A DNA stretch of 16,105 bases, taken from Candidatus Aminicenantes bacterium UBA2199. Its GTDB lineage: Bacteria; Acidobacteriota; Aminicenantia; UBA2199. The stretch covers positions 340 to 16,444 of the forward strand of contig DCVB01000093.1 in the NCBI GenBank assembly GCA_002327965.1, written 5' to 3'. Under the pieces are notes generated by a model, which did no database searches, was not told the origin of the DNA, and worked only from the letters and a program-made list of their open reading frames with translations. This document shows positions 1 through 9,325 of this stretch, one piece after another (the first letter of the stretch is position 1; every line of letters begins with the position of its first letter). Made by a program: the position numbers and the translations under genes.

Positions 1-1
1 C

Positions 2-2149
2 AAGGTCAAGGTCAGCCGCAAGATCTTCGTCTCGGCGGACAGCGGCTTCGGCGTCTTCCTGGTCCGGGTGGAAGGGACGCGCGAGAGCCGGGTCATCGTC
101 GGCAACCTCTTTTCCCTGAGCGAGGGCGATTTCCTCGAGATCGAGGGCGAGGAATCCGAGCACCCGCGCTTCGGCACCCAGATCAAGGTCAGCTCCTTCG
201 AGTTCATCAAGCCCGAGGACGGCGAAGGCATGGTCCGCTATCTTGCGTCCGGCCGCTTCAAGGGCATCGGCAAGAAAACGGCCCAGAAGATCGTCGACCG
301 CTTCGGCCAGGGCACGTTCGAAGTCCTGGAAAACGATCCCGAACGATTGCGCGAGGTGCCGGGGTTGAGCAAAAAGATCATCGAGACCGTCCAGCAAAGC
401 GTCCGCGGCAGCCGGGTGCTGCGCGACCTGACCGTGCGCCTGACCCCCTTCGGGGTTGGCCAGGAGCTGGTATTCCGCATCCACCGCGAATTCGGCGACC
501 TGGCGCCGGCGCTGATCGAGAGCGACCCCTTCCTGCTGATCGAGCGCGTGCGCGGCGTCGGCTTCAAGGTTGCCGACACCATCGGCCGCGCCATGGGCAT
601 CGCCAAGACCGACCCGCAGCGCATCCGCGCCGGCATTTTTTTCATCCTGGATCAGGGCGAGTTTCAGCGCGGCGACCTGTATGTCCCGCGCGACGAACTG
701 CTGAAAAAATGCTCCTGGCTGCTCGATGTCGTCGACAGCGACGTGGACGTCGTCCTGGAAAGCCTGCTCGAGCGTTCCGAGCTGTGCCGCGCCGCCATCC
801 CGGAGGCCTGCGTCCTCAAGCCGCAGAACGAATTGATCGAGAAAGTCGCGGCCCGCAGGCTGTTTCAGCTCGCCCAAAGCCCCTATTCTTCCGATGAACC
901 GGCCGTGAACTTTGAGGCCGTTTTCGAAAAACTGGCCCTGGAGCTCAGCGCGGAACAGAAGCAGGCGGTGCTGGCCGCCGTGCGCAACCGCTTGACCATC
1001 ATCACCGGCGGCCCCGGCACGGGCAAGACCACCATCATCCGCGCCATCATCGAGATCCTGAAGGCCAACCAGCGGCCGATCCTGATCGCCGCCCCGACCG
1101 GGCGGGCGGCCAAGCGCATCGAGGAGAGCGCGCTCTGCCAGGCCTCGACCCTCCACCGCCTGCTGAAGTTCAATCCCGAGACGGGCCAGTTCGTGCACAA
1201 CGCCCAAAACCCTCTGCCATCGGGCGCCGTCATCGTCGACGAGTTCTCCATGGTCGATTCGTTCATCCTTTTCTCGCTGCTGCAGGCGCTCAGCGACGAC
1301 ACCCAGCTGATCATCATCGGCGACAAGGATCAGCTGCCCTCGGTCGGCCCCGGCAATGTCCTGCGAGACATGATCGCCAGCGGCTATTTCAACACCATTT
1401 ACCTGAAGCGCAATTTCCGCCAGGACCGGGACAGCCTGATCGTCGAGAACGCCTTCCGCGTCAACAGCGGCGAGGCGCTCCTGTTTCCCGCCCCCGACCC
1501 GGCGGCGGACTTCGTCTTCCTGGCGGTGCGCGAGGAAGCCCAGGTCCTGGAGAAGGTGGAGCGCATCATCCGCTTCTACCAGGGCGAGTACCCGTTCAAT
1601 TCCTCCGCCCTGCAGGTGCTGGTGCCCATGTACCGCGGCGAGGCCGGCATCGACCGCATCAACCAGATGGTCCAGGAGAAGTTCAATCCCGGGCCGTTCC
1701 TGCTGAAGCGGGAGAAAGTCGCCTTCAAGCGCCAGGACAAGGTCATGCAGACCAAGAACGACTACGACAAGGGGGTCTTCAACGGCGACCTGGGAACCGT
1801 CGAGGACTACAACGCCGGCGACAAGCTGCTGCTGGTCAACTATGACGGCTGGATCGTCGAGTACGCCGCCGACGAGCTGGACGAGCTGACCCTTTCCTAC
1901 GCCGTCTCGGTGCACAAGTCGCAGGGGTCGGAATATGACGTCGTGGTCCTGTGCCTGCTTCCGGGCCACGCGCGCATGCTCAGCCGCGAGTTGTTCTACA
2001 CGGCCATCACCCGGGCCAGGAAAAAATTGATCCTGCTCTCGGATGAAGCGACCGTCGCCCGGGCCTGCGCCAACTCGCAGCCGGTGCAGCGCCGCACCCT
2101 GCTGCCGCTGCGCCTGCGCGAGGTGTTCGAGGCCGGGCCTGTGGTATAA
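2..2149 (+). CDS. recD2: RecD2-type ATP-dependent 5'-3' DNA helicase, 5' end cut by window edge
   Basis: Superfamily 1B helicase of the RecD2/TraA type, a cytoplasmic 5'-3' DNA unwinding enzyme in repair and replication that works without RecBC. The reading frame is open from base 2 and the residues before the first possible start (GTG at 68) already match the family's N-terminal OB-like region, so that GTG is internal and the true start lies left of the window. Seen in order: helix-hairpin-helix repeats (FKGIGKKTA near 250-290, VRGVGFKVAD near 545-580), Walker A GGPGTGKTT (about 1008-1034), Walker B VIVDEFSMVD, GDKDQLPSVGPG, the LKRNFRQ motif, VHKSQGSEYD and the C-terminal FYTAITRARKKL. All core helicase motifs are present and the C-terminus is complete. 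mutS begins 8 nt after the stop, so the two are probably co-transcribed. The family call is strong; the exact physiological role is inferred. Confidence 0.93.
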   Translation, partial: KVKVSRKIFVSADSGFGVFLVRVEGTRESRVIVGNLFSLSEGDFLEIEGEESEHPRFGTQIKVSSFEFIKPEDGEGMVRYLASGRFKGIGKKTAQKIVDRFGQGTFEVLENDPERLREVPGLSKKIIETVQQSVRGSRVLRDLTVRLTPFGVGQELVFRIHREFGDLAPALIESDPFLLIERVRGVGFKVADTIGRAMGIAKTDPQRIRAGIFFILDQGEFQRGDLYVPRDELLKKCSWLLDVVDSDVDVVLESLLERSELCRAAIPEACVLKPQNELIEKVAARRLFQLAQSPYSSDEPAVNFEAVFEKLALELSAEQKQAVLAAVRNRLTIITGGPGTGKTTIIRAIIEILKANQRPILIAAPTGRAAKRIEESALCQASTLHRLLKFNPETGQFVHNAQNPLPSGAVIVDEFSMVDSFILFSLLQALSDDTQLIIIGDKDQLPSVGPGNVLRDMIASGYFNTIYLKRNFRQDRDSLIVENAFRVNSGEALLFPAPDPAADFVFLAVREEAQVLEKVERIIRFYQGEYPFNSSALQVLVPMYRGEAGIDRINQMVQEKFNPGPFLLKREKVAFKRQDKVMQTKNDYDKGVFNGDLGTVEDYNAGDKLLLVNYDGWIVEYAADELDELTLSYAVSVHKSQGSEYDVVVLCLLPGHARMLSRELFYTAITRARKKLILLSDEATVARACANSQPVQRRTLLPLRLREVFEAGPVV

Positions 2150-2150
2150 T
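2145..2150 (+). promoter_or_regulatory. Perfect -10-like TATAAT immediately before mutS
   Basis: The last codons of the helicase gene and the first base after its stop spell TATAAT, and the mutS ATG lies 8 nt downstream of the box. If it were used as a -10 element, transcription would begin at or next to the ATG and give a leaderless mutS message. No Shine-Dalgarno sequence is visible before this ATG, which fits that idea. The -35 position (about 2122-2127) has only a poor match to TTGACA, and the TAA stop codon contributes half the box, so chance is a serious alternative. Confidence 0.2.
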
Positions 2151-2157
2151 CGCAGCC

Positions 2158-4797
2158 ATGGACGACCTCGCTCCCACGCCGCTGCTGCGCCAGTACCAGG
2201 AGATCAAGAAAAGCTATCCCGATGCCATTCTCTTCTTCCGCCTGGGGGATTTTTACGAGATGTTCTTCGACGACGCCCGCACCGCCGCCCCCATCCTGGA
2301 GGTGGTGCTGACCTCGCGCAACAAGAACAAGGAAGGCGCCGTACCGCTCTGCGGCGTGCCGCACCACGCCTGGGAGAACTATGCCGCCAAGCTCCTGCGC
2401 AAGGGCTTCAAGGTGGCCATCTGCGAGCAGGTGGAGGACCCGGCCCTGGCCAAGGGCATCGTGCGCCGCGAGGTCACCCATATCCTGACACCGGCCACCG
2501 CCCTGGAGGTGGATGCGCTCGACGCCGGACTGAACAACTACATCGCCGCCATCGGCAGCGCCGGCGGCGCGCTGGCCCTGGCCTCCCTGGACCTGGCCGT
2601 GGCCGATTTTGAGGTCAAGTCCTTCGCTGTAGGCAACGACGAGGCGCTGTTCAACGAATTCTACCGCAAGTTTCCCAAGGAGATCGTCATCGCCCGGGGC
2701 TTCGAAAAGGAGTTCGCCCTTTTCGTCAGGCGTTTCCCCGAGTTCGCCGGCATCCTGGTGACTGTCTACGAGGATGCCGAGTTCGCGCCGGTTGATTGCG
2801 CCGCGGTCCTTAAGGGCCAGTTCGGTCTGGAGAACATCGAAGGCCTGGGCCTGGCGGGTCACCCCGCCGCCATCGCCGCCGCCGGCGTGCTGATCAAGTA
2901 TCTGCGCTCGATCCGCCCGGGCTCACTGCCCCATGTCGGCACCCCGCGCTTCAGCGCCAGTGAGGAACACCTGGTGCTGGACGCCGTTTCGTTCCGCAAC
3001 CTGGAGGTGCTGGCCAACCTCAGGACCGGCAGCGCCTCCGGCTCGCTGTTCGCCGCCGTGGACATGACCGTCACCCCCATGGGCCGGCGCCTGCTCAGGA
3101 AATGGCTTGCCTACCCCCTGCTGGACAGGAGCGGCATCGAGCGGCGCCTGGACGGCGTCGAGGAGTTCTCGCAGAACCTGATCGGCCGCAGCGAGGTGCG
3201 CAGGAAGCTGAAGCATTTCGCCGACCTGGCGAAGCTGAATTCCCGGGTTGCGCTCAACATCGCCCTGCCCCAGCACTTGCTCAGCCTGCGTGACACCCTG
3301 TCCCGCATCCCCGAGATCCGCAAGGACATCGAAAGCATGAAGGCCGGGATCGTGGTCGAGGCGTTTGCCCGGCTGCAGCCGCTCCCAGAGGTCGTTGACC
3401 TGGTCGGCAAAGCCATCGCCGACGAGCCGGCCGGAAACATCAACGAGGGGCAGATTATCAAGGCCGGCTACCACCGCGAGCTGGACGAGCTGCGCGCCAT
3501 CAGCCGCAACGCCAAGGAGATCGTGGCCGCCATGGAGAAGGACGAGAAGGCCGCCACCGGCATCCCCTCGCTGAAGATCAAATACAACAAGATCTTCGGC
3601 TACTTCATCGAGGTCACCAAGCCCCACCTGCACCTGGTGCCAGAGCGCTACGCGCGCAAGCAGACCCTGGTCAGCGCCGAGCGCTTCCTGACCGCCGAGC
3701 TCAAGGAGCTCGAGGAAAAGATCCTGAAGGCCGAGGAACGGATCGTGGCCATCGAGAAGAAGCTCTACCTCGAAGTGCTGAAAGAGATCCAGCGCTTTTC
3801 GCCGCAGCTGAACGGCAACGCCGACCAGGTCGCCCTGCTCGACGTGCTGGCCGCCGGCGCCGAGCTGGCCCAGCGCCGCGGCTGCGTGAGGCCGGAGATC
3901 AACGACGGGACGGCCATCCGCGTCCAGGAGGGACGCCACCCGGTGATCGAGGCCGCTTCGGGACGCGGCTTCATCCCCAACGACCTGAGCGTGTCCGCGG
4001 ACGGCGAGCAGGTGCTGCTCATCACCGGCCCCAACATGGGGGGCAAGTCGACCTACCTGCGCCAGAACGCCCTGATCGTCATCCTGGCCCAGGCCGGCCT
4101 CTTCGTGCCCGCCGCCCGGGCGCAGATCGGCTTGTGCGACCGCATCTTCACCCGCATCGGCGCCTCCGACTCGCTGCTGGAGGGCAAGTCCACCTTCCTG
4201 GTCGAGATGATCGAGACGGCCATCATCCTGAACAATGCCGGGACGCGGTCGCTGGTCCTGCTCGACGAGATCGGCCGCGGCACCTCCACCTACGACGGCC
4301 TCTCCATCGCCTGGGCCGTGGTCGAGTTCCTTCACGCCCTGAAGGCAAGGCCGCGCGTGCTGTTCGCCACCCATTACCACGAACTGACCGAGCTGGCCGC
4401 CATCCTGGAGCGCGTGGGCAATTATCATATCGCGGTCAAGGAGTGGCAGGACAACGTCATTTTTCTGCACAAGATCATGCCCGGCCCCACCGACCAGAGC
4501 TTCGGCATCCACGTGGCCAAGATCGCCGGCATCCCGCGCAGCGTCATCGAGCGCGCCAAGGACATCCTGCTCAACCTGGAGAAGAAAGAGCTGAACCGCC
4601 TGGTCAAGGAGCGCATCACCGGCCGCATCCAGAAGGCGCCGCCGGCCAGCGCCGGCCTGTTCCCCGAGGACATGGAACTGAAGGTCTGGGACGAGATCCG
4701 CGAAAAGCTGAAGCAGATCGACATCGAGCGCCTGACGCCGCTGGAGGCGCTGAACCTGCTGCAGTCGCTCAAGGCCAAGAGCGACAAGATCCAGTAA
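2158..4797 (+). CDS. mutS: DNA mismatch repair protein MutS
   Basis: Mismatch-recognition ATPase that binds mispaired or looped DNA as a clamp and recruits MutL. At 879 aa it has the normal length of bacterial MutS1. The mismatch-reading Phe-x-Glu motif is at F32-Y33-E34 inside GDFYEMF. Connector and core/lever domains follow, with the clamp around residues 440-540. The ATPase has Walker A GPNMGGKST at 624-632, Walker B LVLLDEIGRGTSTYDG and the FATHYHELTEL signature, followed by the C-terminal helix-turn-helix and a tail ending in LLQSLKAKSDKIQ. The start ATG lies 8 nt after the helicase stop and has no clear ribosome binding site, so translation may depend on coupling to the upstream gene or on a leaderless message. 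Nothing is truncated or missing. The pairing with recD2 is notable because RecD2 has been linked to mismatch repair phenotypes in Bacillus. Confidence 0.97.
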   Translation: MDDLAPTPLLRQYQEIKKSYPDAILFFRLGDFYEMFFDDARTAAPILEVVLTSRNKNKEGAVPLCGVPHHAWENYAAKLLRKGFKVAICEQVEDPALAKGIVRREVTHILTPATALEVDALDAGLNNYIAAIGSAGGALALASLDLAVADFEVKSFAVGNDEALFNEFYRKFPKEIVIARGFEKEFALFVRRFPEFAGILVTVYEDAEFAPVDCAAVLKGQFGLENIEGLGLAGHPAAIAAAGVLIKYLRSIRPGSLPHVGTPRFSASEEHLVLDAVSFRNLEVLANLRTGSASGSLFAAVDMTVTPMGRRLLRKWLAYPLLDRSGIERRLDGVEEFSQNLIGRSEVRRKLKHFADLAKLNSRVALNIALPQHLLSLRDTLSRIPEIRKDIESMKAGIVVEAFARLQPLPEVVDLVGKAIADEPAGNINEGQIIKAGYHRELDELRAISRNAKEIVAAMEKDEKAATGIPSLKIKYNKIFGYFIEVTKPHLHLVPERYARKQTLVSAERFLTAELKELEEKILKAEERIVAIEKKLYLEVLKEIQRFSPQLNGNADQVALLDVLAAGAELAQRRGCVRPEINDGTAIRVQEGRHPVIEAASGRGFIPNDLSVSADGEQVLLITGPNMGGKSTYLRQNALIVILAQAGLFVPAARAQIGLCDRIFTRIGASDSLLEGKSTFLVEMIETAIILNNAGTRSLVLLDEIGRGTSTYDGLSIAWAVVEFLHALKARPRVLFATHYHELTELAAILERVGNYHIAVKEWQDNVIFLHKIMPGPTDQSFGIHVAKIAGIPRSVIERAKDILLNLEKKELNRLVKERITGRIQKAPPASAGLFPEDMELKVWDEIREKLKQIDIERLTPLEALNLLQSLKAKSDKIQ

Positions 4798-4802
4798 TCC
4801 AG

Positions 4803-4823
4803 CCGATCGGGCGCTTTTTTTTT
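4803..4823 (+). terminator. Weak candidate terminator: T9 tract after mutS
   Basis: Six bases after the mutS stop a short GC-rich stretch with a self-complementary CCGATCGG core runs into nine consecutive T residues (4815-4823). The position suits intrinsic termination of the recD2-mutS unit. The stem is poor, because the palindrome leaves no loop and the best alternative stem is about 3 bp, so this may only be a T-rich promoter upstream region. Confidence 0.25.
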
Positions 4824-4843
4824 CGGCGTGGATATACTATAAT
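4815..4843 (+). promoter_or_regulatory. Candidate sigma70-type promoter of the sugar-nucleotide operon
   Basis: TATAAT occurs exactly at 4838-4843 within the AT-rich run GATATACTATAATGG, which stands out in this GC-rich DNA. A T-rich hexamer (4815-4820) lies 17 nt upstream but matches TTGACA at only two positions. Transcription would start near 4850, giving a leader of about 80 nt before the epimerase ATG at 4932. It is the only plausible promoter seen ahead of the six-gene operon. Sequence match only. Confidence 0.4.
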
Positions 4844-4848
4844 GGGGC

Positions 4849-4916
4849 CGGTCAGGACAGGGAGCGCCGTCAGTGCGGACTTTTTTGGCTCAGACCGCCC
4901 GCTCAAAACCTGACCG
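4849..4916 (+). promoter_or_regulatory. Inverted-repeat leader upstream of the sugar operon
   Basis: An 8-bp inverted repeat, CGGTCAGG (4849-4856) and CCTGACCG (4909-4916), brackets the leader. Two shorter complementary pairs nest inside it: GAGCG (4862-4866) with CGCTC (4900-4904), and GCGG (4875-4878) with CCGC (4895-4898), with a T6 run in the central loop. A second GTCAG (4869-4873) could compete with the first for CTGAC (4910-4914). The outer arm ends one base before the Shine-Dalgarno sequence AGGGAG (4918-4923). The arrangement would suit an RNA element controlling the epimerase gene, or an operator. No known riboswitch or JUMPstart/ops motif was recognised. Confidence 0.33.
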
Positions 4917-4931
4917 CAGGGAGCCCAAGCC

Positions 4932-6029
4932 ATGAAGCCAGGCAGAGAACAGGACTCGGCCGCCAAGCCCGCCGTGCTGCTGACCGGCGTCGCCGGCTTC
5001 ATCGGCTTCCATTTCGCCAGGCGGCTCCTGGCCGAAGGGCACCCGGTCGTCGGCATCGACAATCTCAACGACTACTATGACGTCAACCTGAAGCTCGCCC
5101 GTTTGCGCGAGCTCGGTTTTTCCGCGCGCGCTACGCAGGGGCTGGCCGCCGGGGCCGAGGCGCGGCTGACCGCGCCCGGCCTGGTGCTGTACAAGGCCGA
5201 CCTTCAGGACCGGGAAAAGGTCGCCAGCATCTTTGCGACGGAAAAGCCCCGGCAGGTGGTGCACCTGGCCGCCCAGGCCGGCGTGCGCTATTCGCTGCAG
5301 AATCCCTGGGCCTACATGGACAGCAACATCATCGGTTTCATGAACATCCTGGAGAACTGCCGACAAAACCCGGTTCAGCACCTGGTCTTCGCTTCTTCCT
5401 CCTCGGTCTACGGCGGCAACCGGCGGCAGCCCTTTGCGGTGGGGGACAACGTCGACCACCCGCTGTCGCTCTACGCGGCCAGCAAGAAGGCCAATGAACT
5501 GATGGCCCACAGCTACGCGCACCTCTATGGCATCCCGGTCACCGGGTTGCGGTTCTTCACCGTCTATGGTCCCTGGGGCCGCCCCGACATGGCGCTGTTC
5601 ATCTTCACCCGCCGGATCCTCGCCGGCGAGCCGGTCGAAGTGTACAACCACGGGAACATGAAGCGCGATTTCACCTATATCGACGATATCGTGGAGGGGA
5701 TCTGGCGGGTGCTGAACAGGCCGCCGTCCCCCGACCCGGGCTGGGAGGCGCAGCACCCCGATCCGGCCAGCTCGTCGGCCCCCTATCGCATCTTCAACAT
5801 CGGCAACAACCGCCCGGTCGGCCTGCTGCGGTTCATCGAACTCATCGAGAAGAACCTGGGGCGGAAGGCGAACAAGCTCCTGTTGCCCATGCAACCCGGC
5901 GACGTACCCGAGACAAGCGCCGACATCGAAGCCTTGAGCCGCTACTCCGGCTTCGCCCCGTCGACGCCGGTCGAGGAGGGCGTGGCGCGCTTCATCCAGT
6001 GGTACAGGGAATACTATGTCCGGGATTAG
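4932..6029 (+). CDS. UDP-glucuronate 4-epimerase-like NAD-dependent sugar epimerase
   Basis: Extended short-chain dehydrogenase/reductase that most likely interconverts UDP-glucuronate and UDP-galacturonate in the cytoplasm. Seen: the NAD-binding GVAGFIG at residues 19-25, the DNLNDYYDVNLKLARL segment typical of the UDP-GlcA 4-epimerase (LpsL/CapI/WbnF) group, SSSSVYGG with the catalytic Ser, YAASK with Tyr181 and Lys185, and FFTVYGPWGRPDMA followed by KRDFTYIDDIVEGI. The length of 365 aa is slightly above the usual 330-340, owing to an N-terminal extension of about 12 residues and an insert near residues 65-80. The start is supported by AGGGAG 8 nt upstream. The next gene makes UDP-GlcA, the expected substrate, which strengthens the call. 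A related 4-epimerase acting on another uronic acid or neutral sugar cannot be excluded. Confidence 0.85.
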   Translation: MKPGREQDSAAKPAVLLTGVAGFIGFHFARRLLAEGHPVVGIDNLNDYYDVNLKLARLRELGFSARATQGLAAGAEARLTAPGLVLYKADLQDREKVASIFATEKPRQVVHLAAQAGVRYSLQNPWAYMDSNIIGFMNILENCRQNPVQHLVFASSSSVYGGNRRQPFAVGDNVDHPLSLYAASKKANELMAHSYAHLYGIPVTGLRFFTVYGPWGRPDMALFIFTRRILAGEPVEVYNHGNMKRDFTYIDDIVEGIWRVLNRPPSPDPGWEAQHPDPASSSAPYRIFNIGNNRPVGLLRFIELIEKNLGRKANKLLLPMQPGDVPETSADIEALSRYSGFAPSTPVEEGVARFIQWYREYYVRD

Positions 6030-6053
6030 CCCGCTGATCATCGAGGTAAGCCC

Positions 6054-7433
6054 ATGAAGTTCAAGAAACATATCCTGTGCATCGGCGCCGGCTACGTGGG
6101 CGGCCCGACCATGGCGGTCATCGCCGCCAAGTGCCCCGACCTCAAGGTGACCGTGGTCGATGTCAATGCCGAGCGCATCCAAGCCTGGAACAGTGACCGC
6201 CTGCCCATCTTCGAGCCCGGGCTCCCGGACGTGGTGCGCGAGGCGCGCGGCCGCAACCTGTTCTTCTCCACCGACATCGCCGCCGGCATCCGCGAGGCCG
6301 ACATCATCTTCGTCTCGGTCAACACCCCGACCAAGACCTTCGGCCACGGCGCCGGCATGGCTTCCGACCTGCAGTATTGGGAGAAGACCGCCCACGAGAT
6401 CGTCGCCCATTCGGACCGCGCCAAGATCATCGTCGAGAAGAGCACCCTGCCGGTGCGCACCGCCGAGGCCATGGAGCGCATCCTGCAGGAGAACAAAAAA
6501 GGGCTGCGCTTCGAGGTCGTCTCCAATCCCGAGTTTCTCGCCGAGGGGACGGCAATCAAGGATCTGCTGGAGCCCGACCGGGTGCTGATCGGTTCACGGC
6601 AGACTGAGTCGGGGCGCATGGCGGCCGAGGAGATCGTCGGCATCTTCGCCCGCTGGGTTCCAGGCGAGCGGATCATCACCACCAACCTGTGGTCGGCCGA
6701 ACTCTCCAAGCTGGTGGCCAACGCCTTCCTGGCCCAGCGCATCTCCTCGATCAACTCGATTTCGGCCCTGTGCGAGAAGACCGAGGCCGACGTCAGCGAG
6801 ATCTCGTATGCCGTGGGCAGCGACCGCCGCATCGGCCCGCGTTTCCTCTGCGCCAGCATCGGTTTCGGCGGCTCCTGCTTCAAAAAGGACATCCTGAACC
6901 TGGTCTACATCGCCCGCAGTTACGGGCTGGCCGAGGTGGCCGACTACTGGCAGGCGGTGATCCGCATGAACGAATACCAGCAGGACCGCTTTGTGCAGAC
7001 GATCATCCACGAGATGTTCCACACCGTCGTGGGCAAGAAGATCGCGCTGCTGGGATTCGCCTTCAAGGCCGACACCGGGGACACGCGCGAATCGCCGGGG
7101 ATCCACGTGGCGCGCAAGCTCCTTGAGGAACGGGCGATCCTGGCCATCAGCGATCCCCAGGCGCTGGACAACGCCCGCCGCGACCTGGCCGGCCTCGCCG
7201 GCGAGGTGGAGTACGTGGCCGATCCCTATCGGGCGGCCGACGGCGCCCAGGCCCTGGTCGTGATCACCGAGTGGCGGGATTTCCAGGCGCTCGATTACGA
7301 GAAAGTGTTCGCCTCCATGCACAAGCCGGCGTTCGTGTTCGACGGTCGCAACATCCTCGACCATCAGCGGCTCTTCGAGATCGGCTTTAACGTCTATCCA
7401 CTGGGCAAGCCGAGCTTGACCCATTTTGCGTAA
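6054..7433 (+). CDS. ugd: UDP-glucose 6-dehydrogenase, eukaryote-like type
   Basis: Oxidises UDP-glucose to UDP-glucuronate with two NAD+, feeding the epimerase encoded just upstream. The 459-aa protein shows the N-terminal Rossmann motif GAGYVGGPT at residues 11-19, SVNTPTKT, EKSTLPVRTAE, NPEFLAEGTAIKDL, LSKLVANAFLAQRISSINS and the catalytic-cysteine motif GFGGSCFKKD with Cys275, then the C-terminal domain with GFAFKADTGDTRES and PAFVFDGRNILD. These signatures and their spacing match animal and plant UGDH (catalytic Cys276 in human) far more closely than the shorter Ugd/TuaD enzymes common in bacteria. Only the C-terminal tail of the animal enzyme is missing. Shine-Dalgarno GAGGT (6043-6047) lies 6 nt before the ATG, and the gene starts 24 nt after the epimerase stop. 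Function is secure; the comparison with eukaryotic enzymes is from memory, without an alignment. Confidence 0.94.
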   Translation: MKFKKHILCIGAGYVGGPTMAVIAAKCPDLKVTVVDVNAERIQAWNSDRLPIFEPGLPDVVREARGRNLFFSTDIAAGIREADIIFVSVNTPTKTFGHGAGMASDLQYWEKTAHEIVAHSDRAKIIVEKSTLPVRTAEAMERILQENKKGLRFEVVSNPEFLAEGTAIKDLLEPDRVLIGSRQTESGRMAAEEIVGIFARWVPGERIITTNLWSAELSKLVANAFLAQRISSINSISALCEKTEADVSEISYAVGSDRRIGPRFLCASIGFGGSCFKKDILNLVYIARSYGLAEVADYWQAVIRMNEYQQDRFVQTIIHEMFHTVVGKKIALLGFAFKADTGDTRESPGIHVARKLLEERAILAISDPQALDNARRDLAGLAGEVEYVADPYRAADGAQALVVITEWRDFQALDYEKVFASMHKPAFVFDGRNILDHQRLFEIGFNVYPLGKPSLTHFA

Positions 7434-7457
7434 ACGGCACGGCATCAAGGAGTATCC

Positions 7458-9284
<1,827 letters not shown>

Positions 9285-9295
9285 GGAGCGTGGCC

Positions 9296-9325
9296 ATGAA
9301 AAAAGAGCAAGGGGGGGAACCATGA
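9296..9325 (+). CDS. Nine-codon ORF overlapping the rmlA start (possible coupling peptide)
   Basis: Between glmS and rmlA an ATG at 9296 opens the peptide MKKEQGGEP and ends at TGA 9323-9325, which overlaps the rmlA start codon as ATGA. A good ribosome binding site (AGGGAG, about 9283-9288) precedes it by 7 nt. The seven-G run at 9311-9317 lies inside it and also serves as the purine-rich site for rmlA. It could deliver terminating ribosomes to rmlA, or a -1 slip on the G run could extend RmlA at its N-terminus. Its tiny size means coincidence is possible, and no product is known. Confidence 0.3.
   Translation: MKKEQGGEP

Noticed and set aside
68..70. GTG as the start of the RecD2 gene
   Set aside because: The 22 codons before it are open and match the family's N-terminal region, so the gene begins outside the window.
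2923..4512. 529-codon open frame on the - strand
   Set aside because: Antisense to mutS, with a compositionally biased translation and no motifs. mutS in this region is unmistakable.
4890..6410. 506-codon open frame on the - strand
   Set aside because: Antisense to the epimerase and ugd start, with no family signature; a shadow of GC-rich codons.
7434..7457. glmS ribozyme upstream of glmS
   Set aside because: Only 24 nt separate ugd and glmS, far too short for the ribozyme, and no core sequence is seen.
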